Assembly: GCF_035978755.1 (NCBI RefSeq)
Contig: NZ_CP108414.1
Location: 8,308,001-8,372,000, forward strand
Reading direction: 5' to 3'
Origin: Streptomyces sp. NBC_01298
GTDB lineage: Bacteria; Actinomycetota; Actinomycetes; Streptomycetales; Streptomycetaceae
DNA length: 64,000 bases
Part shown: positions 23,876 through 33,158 of the stretch, piece after piece
Layout of the letters: each line of letters starts with the position of its first letter
Numbering within the stretch: position 1 is the first letter of the stretch
Program-made: the position numbers and the translations under genes
Notes under the pieces: generated by a model
The model's database searches: none
What the model was told of the DNA's origin: nothing
What the model saw: only the letters and a program-made list of their open reading frames with translations

Positions 23876-26800
23876 TCAGTCCAGCCGGCCGGCCGCCTCC
23901 TCCTCGCTGAGGGCGTCGATCTCCGCGATCAACAGGGCCTCGATCCGGGCTGCCAGGGCCGCCGGGGTGGGACTCTCGAAGACGTCGCGGATCGACACGT
24001 CCAGGCCGACGCCGGCCCGGATGCGCGCGGCGACCCTGGTGACCAGGAGCGAGTCACCGCCGAGGCTGAGGAAGTCGTCCAGTACGCCGACCCTCGGTAC
24101 GCCGAGCACCTCCTGCCAGAGGTCCACCACCAGGGCCTCGGCATCGGTACGGGGCGCCAGGTACCCGGCGCCGGCCCCCGCCGGATCCGGGTCGGGCAGC
24201 GCCGCCGCGTCGAGCTTGCCGTTGGCGGTGAGCGGGAGGGCGTCGAGCAGCACCACGCTGTCGGGCACCATGAAGGCCGGCAGCCGCAGCGCCAGGTGCT
24301 CGCGCAGCTCGCCCGGCCGCGGCGCGGCCGCCGGGGACCGCTCTCCGGCGGCCGGGGACCGCTCTCCGGCGTACGGCCGCAGGACGGCGTACGCGATCAG
24401 CCGGCGGCCGTCCCGGACGAGCACGGCCGCCAGGCCGACGGCCGGATGGGCGGTGAGGGCGGCCTCGATCTCGGCGGGCTCGATCCGGTATCCGCGGATC
24501 TTCACCTGGCCGTCGGCGCGGCCGAGGAACTCCAGCTGTCCGTCGGTGCGCCACCGGGCGCGGTCGCCGGTGCGGTACATCCGGCCCTGCGGGGCGTCGG
24601 TGAACGGATCGGGGAGGAAGGCCTCCGCGGTCAGCTCGGGCCGGGCCACGTAGCCGCGCGCCAGGCCTGCGCCGCCGATGTAGAGCTCGCCCTCGGATCC
24701 GGCGGGCAGCAGGCCGCCGCGCTCGTCCAGGAGGTAGAGCCGCACCCCCGGGAGCGGACGGCCGAGCGGAGGGCGCTGCTCGACGGCGGGGCGGCCGGCG
24801 GGGCCGTCACCGGGTCCACCGCCGAGGCCGTCACCGCGCTCGCCCGACCGCTCTCCGGCGAGCTCGCCCGCGGTGACGATGACGGTGGCCTCCGTCGGGC
24901 CGTACGTGTTGACCAGCCGGACGGTGTCGCCGTGCCGCTCCCGCCACCGGGCGAGCGTGGCGGCCCGCGCCTCGGAACCGCCGAGGACCACCAGGCGCAG
25001 CGCCGGCGGCCACGGGGCCTGGTCTCCGAGCGAGACCAGTTCCTCCCAGTAAGCGGTGGGCAGGTCCAGTACGGTGACGGACCGTCCGGCCCCGCCGCGC
25101 AGCAGGTCGGGCAGCATCCGGCCGCCGCCGGGCAGCAGGACGACACAGGCGCCCGCGGTGAGGGCGGGCCAGATCTCCTCGGCGTGGGTGTCGAAGCCGA
25201 TGGAGGCGAACTGGACGATCCGGTCGCCCGGCCGGAGCCCGTAGCCCTCCGGTCCGGCCATCCACCGGACCCGCTCGGCCAGAGCCGCGTGCTCGACGGC
25301 GACGCCCTTGGGGGTGCCGGTGGAGCCCGAGGTGTAGAGGACGTACGCGAGGCCGTCCGGGGCGGTCCCGGGCAAGGCGGGGGCCGTGCTCCCGACCTCG
25401 ATACCAGCGGACCTCAACTGCCACGCTCCGGTGTCCGGTTCGCCGACGGCCAGCACCGGGACTCCGAGGTCCGGGTGCTCTCCTCCGGTGAGCAGGAGGG
25501 CGGCGTCCGCCTCGCCGAGCATCAGCCGCTGCCGCTCGGCCGGGTGTGAGGGGTCCAGCGGCAGGTAGCCCGCGCCGGCCTTCCAGATCGCCAGCAGGGC
25601 GGTGACCAGTTCCAAGGACGGCTCGATCCGGACGCCCACCGCGCGGCCGGCCACCGGGCCCAGCCTACGGGCCAACTCATCCGAGGCGCGGTCGAGTTCG
25701 GCGTAGGTCCGGACGCTGCCCGCGCATTCGAGGGCGGGTGCGTCGGGGTGGGCGGCGACCTGGTCGGCGAAGCCGCGCAGGATCGTACGGGCGTCGTCCC
25801 CGGCAGCGGACACGACGGGTCCGGCGCCGAGGGCGAGCAGCGCGGCGCGCTCCTCGCCGGACGGCAGCCAGTCGCCGTGCAGCCGGACGGCCACGTCCTC
25901 GATCGCCCGGCCGAGCAGGTCGCGGACCCGGCGCGCCAGGGCCTCGACCGTGGCGCGTTCGAAGAGCTCCCGGTCGAAGCAGAACGAGAGCGTCATCCCG
26001 CCGTCCGGGGTCCGCCAGCTGTCGAGCAGCAGATCGGTCTTGGCCCGGTCGAAGCCGGAGTCCATGTCCGCCGTACGGACACCCGCGGGCAGCGGGGTCC
26101 GCCCGTCGGCGCCGGCCAGCTCGTACTGGCTCTGGTGGACGAACACCGCCTGGTAGAGCGGGCCGACGCCGGGCAGCACGGGCAGCCCCAACTCGGCGGC
26201 CACCCGCTCGACCGGGACGTCCTGGTGGCTCAGCGCGGCCATCGTGGCGGAACGGACCCGGCGCAGCACGGTGTGGAAGTCGGGGTCGCCGGTGAGGTCC
26301 GCGCGGATCACCCCGGTGCGGGAGAAGTAGCCGAGGAGGGCTTCGTGGGCGGTCTCGTTGCGGCCGGCCAGCGGGGTGCCGACGGCGAAGTCGTAGGTGC
26401 CGCTCCAGCGGGCCAGTACGCACTGGTAGGAGGCGAGCAGCACCATGAACGGGGTGCAGCGCTGCTCACGGGCCAGGGCGTCGAGTCCTGCGACGAGCTC
26501 GGGACCGAGGGCGAGCTCGGCGAAGCCGGCCGGATGGGCGGGCTCGGCGGGCCTGGGGTGGTCCAGCGGCATCCGCAGGGCGCCGACGCCGGCCAGGCGC
26601 CCGCTCCAGTAACGGACCGCCTCCTCGGCCGCTCCGCCGTCCAGCCTGGTCCGCTCGGCGCGCGCGAAGTCGCCGAACTCGACTTTGAGCTCGGGTAGTT
26701 CGGCCGGACCCTCGCCGGTCTCCTCGCGGTACAGCGCGAGCAGCTCGCGCCACAGCACCGTGAACGACCAGCCGTCGGAGACGATGTGGTGGACCACCAC

Positions 26801-27238
26801 GCTCAACGCGTGCTCGTCGTCGCCCGCGCTGACCAGGACGGCCCGCAGCGGCGGGCGCTCGCCCAGGTCGAAAGGGGCGTTGACGAAGGGGGCGCAGGCC
26901 GCGGTGAAGGACTCCTCCGTGGCATCCGGTATCGGGACCAGGGTGAGCTCCACGTCCCGTACGGGCTCCACGAGCTGGACGGGCTGCTCACCGTCCAGGG
27001 CGAACCGGGTGCGCAGCACCCGGTGCCGCTCGGTGAGCCGGGTGAGCGCCGTGCCCAGAGCGCGCGGATCGATCGGACCGCTCCAGCGCCGGTTCAGGTA
27101 CATGTTGAACCCGGCGTCCCGCGGGCCCAGTTGCTGGAGGAACCAGAGGCGGCGCTGCTCGTCGGTCAGCGGGTGGCGGGCGATCGGGGCGGGTGAGGCC
27201 GGGGAGGTGAGGGCGACGGGGGAGATCGGTGAAGTCAT
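23876..27238 (-). CDS. NRPS module C-A-T, probably activating a basic amino acid
   Basis: A 1120-residue single module. The C domain (1-440) has HHIVSDGWS from residue 150. The A domain (about 470-960) has LAYVLYTSGSTGTPKG near 635. The carrier protein has FLSLGGDSLLV with Ser near 1061. Reading the binding-pocket positions by eye against GrsA gives D-T-E-D-V-G-T-V-I-K; acidic residues at pocket positions 239 and 278 are typical of domains for Lys, Orn or Dab, so a cationic residue is inferred. Its ATG overlaps the TGA of the upstream NRPS-MFS gene (27235-27238), so the two are translationally coupled. A duplicated GERSPAA stretch marks an expanding linker near 24340-24375. Confidence 0.88.
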   Translation of the reverse strand: MTSPISPVALTSPASPAPIARHPLTDEQRRLWFLQQLGPRDAGFNMYLNRRWSGPIDPRALGTALTRLTERHRVLRTRFALDGEQPVQLVEPVRDVELTLVPIPDATEESFTAACAPFVNAPFDLGERPPLRAVLVSAGDDEHALSVVVHHIVSDGWSFTVLWRELLALYREETGEGPAELPELKVEFGDFARAERTRLDGGAAEEAVRYWSGRLAGVGALRMPLDHPRPAEPAHPAGFAELALGPELVAGLDALAREQRCTPFMVLLASYQCVLARWSGTYDFAVGTPLAGRNETAHEALLGYFSRTGVIRADLTGDPDFHTVLRRVRSATMAALSHQDVPVERVAAELGLPVLPGVGPLYQAVFVHQSQYELAGADGRTPLPAGVRTADMDSGFDRAKTDLLLDSWRTPDGGMTLSFCFDRELFERATVEALARRVRDLLGRAIEDVAVRLHGDWLPSGEERAALLALGAGPVVSAAGDDARTILRGFADQVAAHPDAPALECAGSVRTYAELDRASDELARRLGPVAGRAVGVRIEPSLELVTALLAIWKAGAGYLPLDPSHPAERQRLMLGEADAALLLTGGEHPDLGVPVLAVGEPDTGAWQLRSAGIEVGSTAPALPGTAPDGLAYVLYTSGSTGTPKGVAVEHAALAERVRWMAGPEGYGLRPGDRIVQFASIGFDTHAEEIWPALTAGACVVLLPGGGRMLPDLLRGGAGRSVTVLDLPTAYWEELVSLGDQAPWPPALRLVVLGGSEARAATLARWRERHGDTVRLVNTYGPTEATVIVTAGELAGERSGERGDGLGGGPGDGPAGRPAVEQRPPLGRPLPGVRLYLLDERGGLLPAGSEGELYIGGAGLARGYVARPELTAEAFLPDPFTDAPQGRMYRTGDRARWRTDGQLEFLGRADGQVKIRGYRIEPAEIEAALTAHPAVGLAAVLVRDGRRLIAYAVLRPYAGERSPAAGERSPAAAPRPGELREHLALRLPAFMVPDSVVLLDALPLTANGKLDAAALPDPDPAGAGAGYLAPRTDAEALVVDLWQEVLGVPRVGVLDDFLSLGGDSLLVTRVAARIRAGVGLDVSIRDVFESPTPAALAARIEALLIAEIDALSEEEAAGRLD

Positions 27239-30200
27239 CTGTTCGTCTCGCTCTTCGTGCGGGCCTGCAGGGTCTCCAGGCCGATCAGGTCGTCGGACTC
27301 GGCGTCCGGGACTTCCCGGTCGAAGCGGGCCAGGACGGGAATGCAGAGGCTGATCAGGACCAGTACGGCCATGGCGAGGCCGAACACCAGGTAGAGCAGG
27401 CCGATGCCGCGCCCGTCGCCGGTGCCGATCAGCGCGCCGACGCTGGAGGCCAGCGCGCCGCCCTCGTCCATCAGGGGCTGGAGCAGCTCGGGCCCGGCCG
27501 GGGCGACCAGGGCGAAGCCGATGGGCAGGGTGGACCAGGCGACGAGGGTGTTCACCGCTATCACCCGGCCGTGGAAGCGCATCGGCACCTTGGTCTGGAT
27601 GACCGTCGCGTAGATGCCGTTGAGCAGCGCCAGCCCGTAGGTCATGCCGAACGCGCCGACGGCGACCACGGTCACCGAGGGCCGCAGGCCGGTGACGACA
27701 CAGGCCGCGGCGAGACCGAGCGTGGCGAACAGGACGCCGCGCAGGCGCATCCGGCGCGGGCCTCCCCAGATCAGCAGGGTGAGGCCGCCGAGGACGGCGC
27801 CCAGGCCGGCCGCGGTGGAGACCCAGCCGGCCGCGGCCGTCGAGGCGAAGGAGAGCACGAGCGGGGTGACGAGCAGGAACAGCGGGGAGAGGAAGATGTT
27901 CAGCGCCGCGAACCAGAACAGCATGGCCCTGAAGTGGCGGCTTCCGAGGGCCCGTTGGAAACCCGCGCGGATCTCCGTGGCGACGCTCTCGCGCCGGGTG
28001 GCGGCCATGACGTCGGGGAAGCGCACGGCCAGGGTGACGCCGGTGGCGATCAGGTAGCTGACGACGTCGAAGACCAGGATGCCGCCGAGGCCGATCACGT
28101 GCAGGATGCCGACCGCGATCAGCGGAACGAGGAACTGGGCGAGGCCGAGGGCCATCTGGACCACGCCGTTGGCGCGGCCGAGGAACCGCTTGGGCACCAG
28201 CTGCGGCACCGCCGAGCCCCATGCGACGCGCTGGAAGGCGAGTGCGGCGGAGAGCAGGGAGATCATCAGGTAGCAGTGCCAGATCTCCAGCGAGTCGCTG
28301 AGGTACAGCGCCAGCAGCGCCGCCTGGGTGAGACCGGCCGCGATGTCGCCGCCCAGCATCACCCTGCGGCGGTCGCCGCGGTCGACGATGGCGCCGGCCA
28401 GCGGGGCGGCGACGATGCCGGGCACCAGGCCGAAGGCGGCGAGCAGGCCGAGCTGGAACAGCGAGCCGGTCTGCAGGTAGATCCAGATCGGCAGGGCGAA
28501 CTCGGTGAGCGCCGAGCCGATCATCGAGAGCTGCTGGCCGGTGGCGATGGCCAGGAAACGGCCCATGGTCGGACGGACGGGCGGGCGCGGGCGGGCCCTA
28601 CGGGACTTCCACGGGCTCCCGGACCGCTCCGGCTCCTCCGGCTGACCGGGCTCCGGCCCGGAGCGAGGCCCGGGGTGCGGCTCCGTCGCGAGGGCGGACT
28701 CCGTCCCCGCCGCGTCGCGGGACAGCCCGGCCAGCCACCAGGTGGCGTCGGCGGTGCGTTCGTGGCGCGCCTCCTCGCCGGCGGCGATCGAGCGGTGCAC
28801 CCCGGTCACGATGCCGGCCAGTTCCTCGGCGCGGTACTTGAGGTAGAAGTGCCCGGCCTCGTCCAGGACGACCACGGCGGCCGTACCGGTGATCCGGTGC
28901 CACTCGCGGAAGCGCTCCTCATAGAACTCGGTCGCCGGATCGCGGTCGCCGCACACGGCGATCACCGGCGCCGTGATGGCGCCGCCCTCGCTCTCGTACA
29001 GCTCGCCGAAGTAGCGCTCGGCGCCCTTGGTGCCGACCCGGCGGTTGTGCACGATCAGCCTCAGCTGGTCCTCGTCGACCTCGTCCACGTCCAGGCCCGC
29101 CGAGGCCAGGGCGTTGATCATGCCCTGGTCGCTGCGCAGCCGGGCGGCCAGCTCGGCGAACCGCTCGGCCAGCGCCGCGCCGCGGCCCCTCGGGCGGGCG
29201 AAGGGGAAGATGCCTCCGAGGTGGACGGCGTCGATCTCCCGGCCGGCGGCCTCCACCCGGCGGGCGATCTCCACGGTCAGCCGGACGCCGACCCCGCAGT
29301 GCCCGTAGAGCACCAGGGGTCCCGGGACGGTGGCGACGATCTCCTCGGCGCAGAGCCGGGCGACCTCGTCGATGTCCATGGCCTCCTCGCCCAGTTCGTG
29401 GCCGGGGACGGCGATGGAGTGCAGGGCCCAGTCCTCGGGCATGGCGTCGGCGAGCGGCTTGTAGATCAGTGCGCTGCCGCCGCCGTAGGGGGCGCAGACC
29501 ACACTGGCGGCCGCCTTGCGGCGCTCGGGGGTGAGCAGGTGCAGCAGCCGGCGCGGGCCGCGGTCGGCCTCGGGCGTGGCCACCAGTTCGGCGAGCCGGC
29601 GGACCGTCGGGTACTTGAAGAGGTCCATCACGCCGACCGGTGTGGCCAGGTCGGGGAAGGCGCGGCGCATCCGGGCGACCACCTGGGTGGCGAGCAGGGA
29701 GTGGCCCCCGAGCTCGAAGAAGTCGTCCAGCGCGCCGACGCGGGGGAGCTCCAGCAGCTCCGCCCACATGGCGGCGATCACCTGCTCGGCGCCGTCCTCG
29801 GGGTCGACGTGGGTACCGGCGGCCGGCCCGTCCGCGGGCGCGGGCAGCGCCTTGCGGTCGACCTTGCCGTGGGCGAGCAGCGGCAGCCGCTCCAGCACCA
29901 CGTACCGGGCCGGAACCATGTAGTCCGGCAGGACCTCGCCCAGGGTGGCGCGCAGATCGGCGGCGGTCGGCGGTTCGCCGCCCTCGGGGCGTTCCAGGTA
30001 GGCGACGAGGTTCTGCTTGACCCCCTCACCGCGCGCCAGGACCACCGCCTGGGTGATGCCGGGCAGGGCGGTCAGCGCGGCCTCGATCTCCCCGGGCTCG
30101 ACCCGGTAGCCGCGGACCTTGATCTGGTCGTCGCCGCGGCCGAGGTAGTCCAGGGTCCCGTCGGAGCGCCAGCGTGCCAGGTCGCCGGTGCGGTACATCC

Positions 30201-32886
30201 GCGGGCCACCGGTTCTGGGGGCGCCGCCGGACGGGGCGGGCGCGGACGGCTCCGCGTCGGACGGGGCGGCGTACGGGTCGGGCAGGAAGCGCTCGGCGGT
30301 CAGGTCCGGCCGGCCGAGGTACCCCCGGGCCAGCCGGTCCCCGCCCAGGTACAACTCGCCGGTGACGCCCGGCGGAACGGGGTTGCGGGCCTCGTCCAGC
30401 ACGTAGCAGCGCCCGCCGGCCAGGGGACTGCCGATCGGGGTGTTGCCCGGAGCGTCCAGGCCGTCGGCGGTGACCTCGTGGACGGTGATCCCCACCGTCG
30501 CCTCGGTGGGGCCGTAGTGGTTGAACACCGTGCACCGGCCCAGCGCGGCGATGCCCGCCGCCCAGGACCAGCTGCTGGCCTCGCCGCCGAGGACCAGGGT
30601 GCGGCGCGGCAGCAGCCGCTCCATCGGCGCGTCGGCGGTCAGCGCGGCCAGGTGGGAGGGGGTCATCTTCAGGTGGTCGATGCCCGCCCGCTCGATCTCC
30701 GCGGCCAGCTCCACGCCCGCGATCCGGCGGGGCAGCAGGTGGACCCGGCCGCCGGTCGTGAGCGCCAGGTAGAGCATGGTCATGCTGAAGTCGAAGGAGA
30801 GCGACTGCAGCAGCCCGTAGGAGCCCCCGGGCTCGATCCGCAGCCGCTCGCGTGCGCCCGCGAGGTAGTTGAGGATCTGGCGGTGCTGTACCGCGACGCC
30901 CTTGGGCGTGCCGGTGGAGCCCGAGGTGTAGATCACGTACGCCAGGTGGTCGGCGCCGGAGACCTCCTCCAGCGGCGCCCCGTCCCCTTCCTGGGCGTCG
31001 GCCGCGTCGCCCGCGTCGTCCGCCAGCAGGTCGGCCGCCGGGTGGTCGCCGAAGCGCGCCCGCAGCACGGTGTCGGTGATCAGGACCTTGGCCCCGGCGT
31101 CGGCGACCAGGTGGGCGAGCCGGGCGGGGGGCTGTTCCGGGTCGAGCGGCAGATAGCCGCCGCCGGCCTTGAGTACGGCGACCAGGGCGACGGCCAGTTC
31201 GGCGGACTGCTCCAGGCAGACGGCGACCCGGTCGTCCGCGCCCACGCCCAGCGCCCGAAGGCGTCTGGCCATGGCGTTCGCGCGCCGGTCGAGGTCGGCG
31301 TAGGTGAGCGTGCGGTCCTCGAAGACCAGCGCGGGAGCCCGCGGCGTCCGGGCCGCCGCCTCGGCCAGCGCCCGGGTGAGCGTCGCGGGACCGCCGTCCG
31401 GCAGCGCGGGACCGGCGGCCCAGGCGCCCAGTACGTCCGACCGCTCGGCCGCGCTCAGCAGCGGGAGCCGGTCGACCGGCACCGCGGGGTCGGCGACGCC
31501 CGCCGAGGTCAGCAGTTCGAAGCTCTCGACGAGGCGGTCGACGGTGCCGGCGTCGAAGAGGTCGGTGCGGTAGGTGAGCAGGCCGTACAGGCCGCCGTCC
31601 GGCTCCTCGCGCATGTAGAGCGCGAGGTCGGCGTGGGTGGTGGTGGCCTCGTAGCCGAAGCCCTCGGTGTCCAGGCCCGCCGTGGGGGCGGTGGCGCGGT
31701 CGCCGTAGTTCTGGAAGGCGAAGGTGGTCTGGAAGACGGCGGCGCGGCTCACGTCGCGTTCGACCGCGAGATCGCTGACCATCTGCTCGAACGGCACCTC
31801 CTGGTGCGCGTACGCGTCGAGCGTGGTCTCGCGGACCCGGCTGATCAGCCGGCCGAAGTCGAGATCGGCGGAGAGCCGGGCGCGGATCGGCAGCATGTTC
31901 ACGAACGCGCCCACGACGCCCTCGAGTTCATGGTGGAGACGACCGGCGACGGCGGAGCCGACCGCGAAGTCGCGCTGGCCGGAGTGCCGGCCGAGGAGCG
32001 CCTGGAACGCGGCCATCAGCACCATGTACGTGGAGGCACCGAAGGACCGGGCGACCTCGGCGACCTGGCGGGAGAGTTCGGGGCTCCAGCGGAACTCGGT
32101 CGCGGCTCCGTCGAAGGTGAACAGCGGCGGGCGGGGCCGGTCGGAGGGAAGTTCCAGCGCCGGGACGCCGTCGAGTTCGTTGCGCCAGTGCTCTCGGGAG
32201 GCGGCGAGTCGTCCGTTCTCCAGACGGTCCCGCTGCCAGGCCGCGTAGTCGCCGAACTGGACTGCCAGAGGAGGGAGTTCGCCAGGAGTGCCGTGGGCGT
32301 GGTGGGCGTAGCGGAGGTCGAGCTCGCGGTTGAGGAGGTCGATCGACCAGCCGTCGCAGATGATGTGGTGCATCACCAGAGCCAGGACGTGGTCCTCCTC
32401 GGCGATCCGGACCACGAGGGCGCGCACCAGCGGGCCGGTCTGGAGGTCGAAGGGTTCGGCGATCAGCGCGCCGAGTTCGGCGGCGGCGCGCGCCTGCGGG
32501 TCCGGGTCCGCGCTGGCGTCCAGGTGCCGGGCCGCGAACGGTGCGGGCTCGGCGACCCGGACCTCGGCCGTGCCGGCCTCGGTGGTGGTGAAGGTCATCC
32601 GCAGACTCTCGTGCCGGGCCACCAGGTCGGTCAGCGCGGAGTCCAGCGCGGTGCGGTCGAAGGGGCCTCGGAGCCGGCGGGCCGGCGCCAGCGTGTAGGC
32701 CGTGGAGCCGGGAGCGAACTGGTCCATGAACCAGAGCCGTTCCTGGCCGCTGGAGAGCGGCGGAGCGGTGTCCGCCGGGCGGGGGGCCACCACCCGGGCG
32801 GGGGCCGAGGCGCCGCGCAGCCGCTGGCTGAGGAGGGCGCGCTTGGCTGCGGACCAGTCGGTGGGCAGATCCTGGGTATCCGTCAT
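27235..32886 (-). CDS. NRPS-MFS fusion: C-A-T-TE module joined to a 12-TM major facilitator exporter
   Basis: An 1883-residue fusion. The C domain has HHIICDGWS at residue 173. The A domain (LAYVIYTSGSTGTPKG near 650) gives pocket residues D-F-T-K-V-G-H-V-G-K by eye, close to aspartate codes. The carrier Ser lies in FFELGGHSLLA near 1061. A thioesterase (about 1105-1365) has LVLYGHCGVGV, with Cys1197 where Ser is usual, CGDRDPATEF and a late DEAGHFYLK. After a Pro/Arg-rich linker, residues 1441-1883 form an MFS transporter (MGRFLAIATGQQLSMIG onward, about 12 helices). The protein should finish, release and possibly export the peptide at the membrane. AGGA precedes the ATG at 32886. I see no frameshift at the fusion joint. 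Confidence 0.92.
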   Translation of the reverse strand: MTDTQDLPTDWSAAKRALLSQRLRGASAPARVVAPRPADTAPPLSSGQERLWFMDQFAPGSTAYTLAPARRLRGPFDRTALDSALTDLVARHESLRMTFTTTEAGTAEVRVAEPAPFAARHLDASADPDPQARAAAELGALIAEPFDLQTGPLVRALVVRIAEEDHVLALVMHHIICDGWSIDLLNRELDLRYAHHAHGTPGELPPLAVQFGDYAAWQRDRLENGRLAASREHWRNELDGVPALELPSDRPRPPLFTFDGAATEFRWSPELSRQVAEVARSFGASTYMVLMAAFQALLGRHSGQRDFAVGSAVAGRLHHELEGVVGAFVNMLPIRARLSADLDFGRLISRVRETTLDAYAHQEVPFEQMVSDLAVERDVSRAAVFQTTFAFQNYGDRATAPTAGLDTEGFGYEATTTHADLALYMREEPDGGLYGLLTYRTDLFDAGTVDRLVESFELLTSAGVADPAVPVDRLPLLSAAERSDVLGAWAAGPALPDGGPATLTRALAEAAARTPRAPALVFEDRTLTYADLDRRANAMARRLRALGVGADDRVAVCLEQSAELAVALVAVLKAGGGYLPLDPEQPPARLAHLVADAGAKVLITDTVLRARFGDHPAADLLADDAGDAADAQEGDGAPLEEVSGADHLAYVIYTSGSTGTPKGVAVQHRQILNYLAGARERLRIEPGGSYGLLQSLSFDFSMTMLYLALTTGGRVHLLPRRIAGVELAAEIERAGIDHLKMTPSHLAALTADAPMERLLPRRTLVLGGEASSWSWAAGIAALGRCTVFNHYGPTEATVGITVHEVTADGLDAPGNTPIGSPLAGGRCYVLDEARNPVPPGVTGELYLGGDRLARGYLGRPDLTAERFLPDPYAAPSDAEPSAPAPSGGAPRTGGPRMYRTGDLARWRSDGTLDYLGRGDDQIKVRGYRVEPGEIEAALTALPGITQAVVLARGEGVKQNLVAYLERPEGGEPPTAADLRATLGEVLPDYMVPARYVVLERLPLLAHGKVDRKALPAPADGPAAGTHVDPEDGAEQVIAAMWAELLELPRVGALDDFFELGGHSLLATQVVARMRRAFPDLATPVGVMDLFKYPTVRRLAELVATPEADRGPRRLLHLLTPERRKAAASVVCAPYGGGSALIYKPLADAMPEDWALHSIAVPGHELGEEAMDIDEVARLCAEEIVATVPGPLVLYGHCGVGVRLTVEIARRVEAAGREIDAVHLGGIFPFARPRGRGAALAERFAELAARLRSDQGMINALASAGLDVDEVDEDQLRLIVHNRRVGTKGAERYFGELYESEGGAITAPVIAVCGDRDPATEFYEERFREWHRITGTAAVVVLDEAGHFYLKYRAEELAGIVTGVHRSIAAGEEARHERTADATWWLAGLSRDAAGTESALATEPHPGPRSGPEPGQPEEPERSGSPWKSRRARPRPPVRPTMGRFLAIATGQQLSMIGSALTEFALPIWIYLQTGSLFQLGLLAAFGLVPGIVAAPLAGAIVDRGDRRRVMLGGDIAAGLTQAALLALYLSDSLEIWHCYLMISLLSAALAFQRVAWGSAVPQLVPKRFLGRANGVVQMALGLAQFLVPLIAVGILHVIGLGGILVFDVVSYLIATGVTLAVRFPDVMAATRRESVATEIRAGFQRALGSRHFRAMLFWFAALNIFLSPLFLLVTPLVLSFASTAAAGWVSTAAGLGAVLGGLTLLIWGGPRRMRLRGVLFATLGLAAACVVTGLRPSVTVVAVGAFGMTYGLALLNGIYATVIQTKVPMRFHGRVIAVNTLVAWSTLPIGFALVAPAGPELLQPLMDEGGALASSVGALIGTGDGRGIGLLYLVFGLAMAVLVLISLCIPVLARFDREVPDAESDDLIGLETLQARTKSETNR

Positions 32887-32995
32887 CGAGTTCCTGTTCG
32901 GACGTGCGGCGGGGGAGTCGGAGGGTGCGGACACGGCGGGGCCGACCCCGCGACCGGCGTGCCGGGCGCGGGGTGGGGGCGAGGGCGGCGTCCTG

Positions 32996-33158
32996 GGTCG
33001 TCTCTTTCGGATCTTGTCGGCCGAGCTCGTGGCGTCTGGTGCCGTGCCTGGGCGTGCTGTCGGGGCGCTCGCGTACTGGGCGTACGTGGTCGCCTCGGCA
33101 GTGCGGCCAGGCGCGGTGCCAGGCGCCGCGGGCCCGGCAAGATCCGAAAGAGACGACC
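32996..33158. repeat. 163-bp fold-back element with 21-bp perfect terminal inverted repeats
   Basis: The left end 32996-33016 begins GGTCGTCTCTTTCGGATC. It is the exact reverse complement of 33138-33158, and three of the next four inner bases also pair. Further inside, GGTGCCGTGCCTGG (33038-33051) partly mirrors CCAGGCGCGGTGCC (33107-33120), so much of the element can fold back. It fills most of the gap between the first two NRPS genes and its right end overlaps the upstream stop codon by one base. It may be a MITE-like element, an intra-operon terminator or an RNA-processing hairpin. No clear target duplication was seen. Confidence 0.75.

Noticed and set aside
23876..28222. A 1448-residue fusion of the third NRPS with upstream sequence
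   Set aside because: The extra N-terminal part is the wrong frame of the MFS gene; the real ATG at 27238 overlaps the upstream stop.
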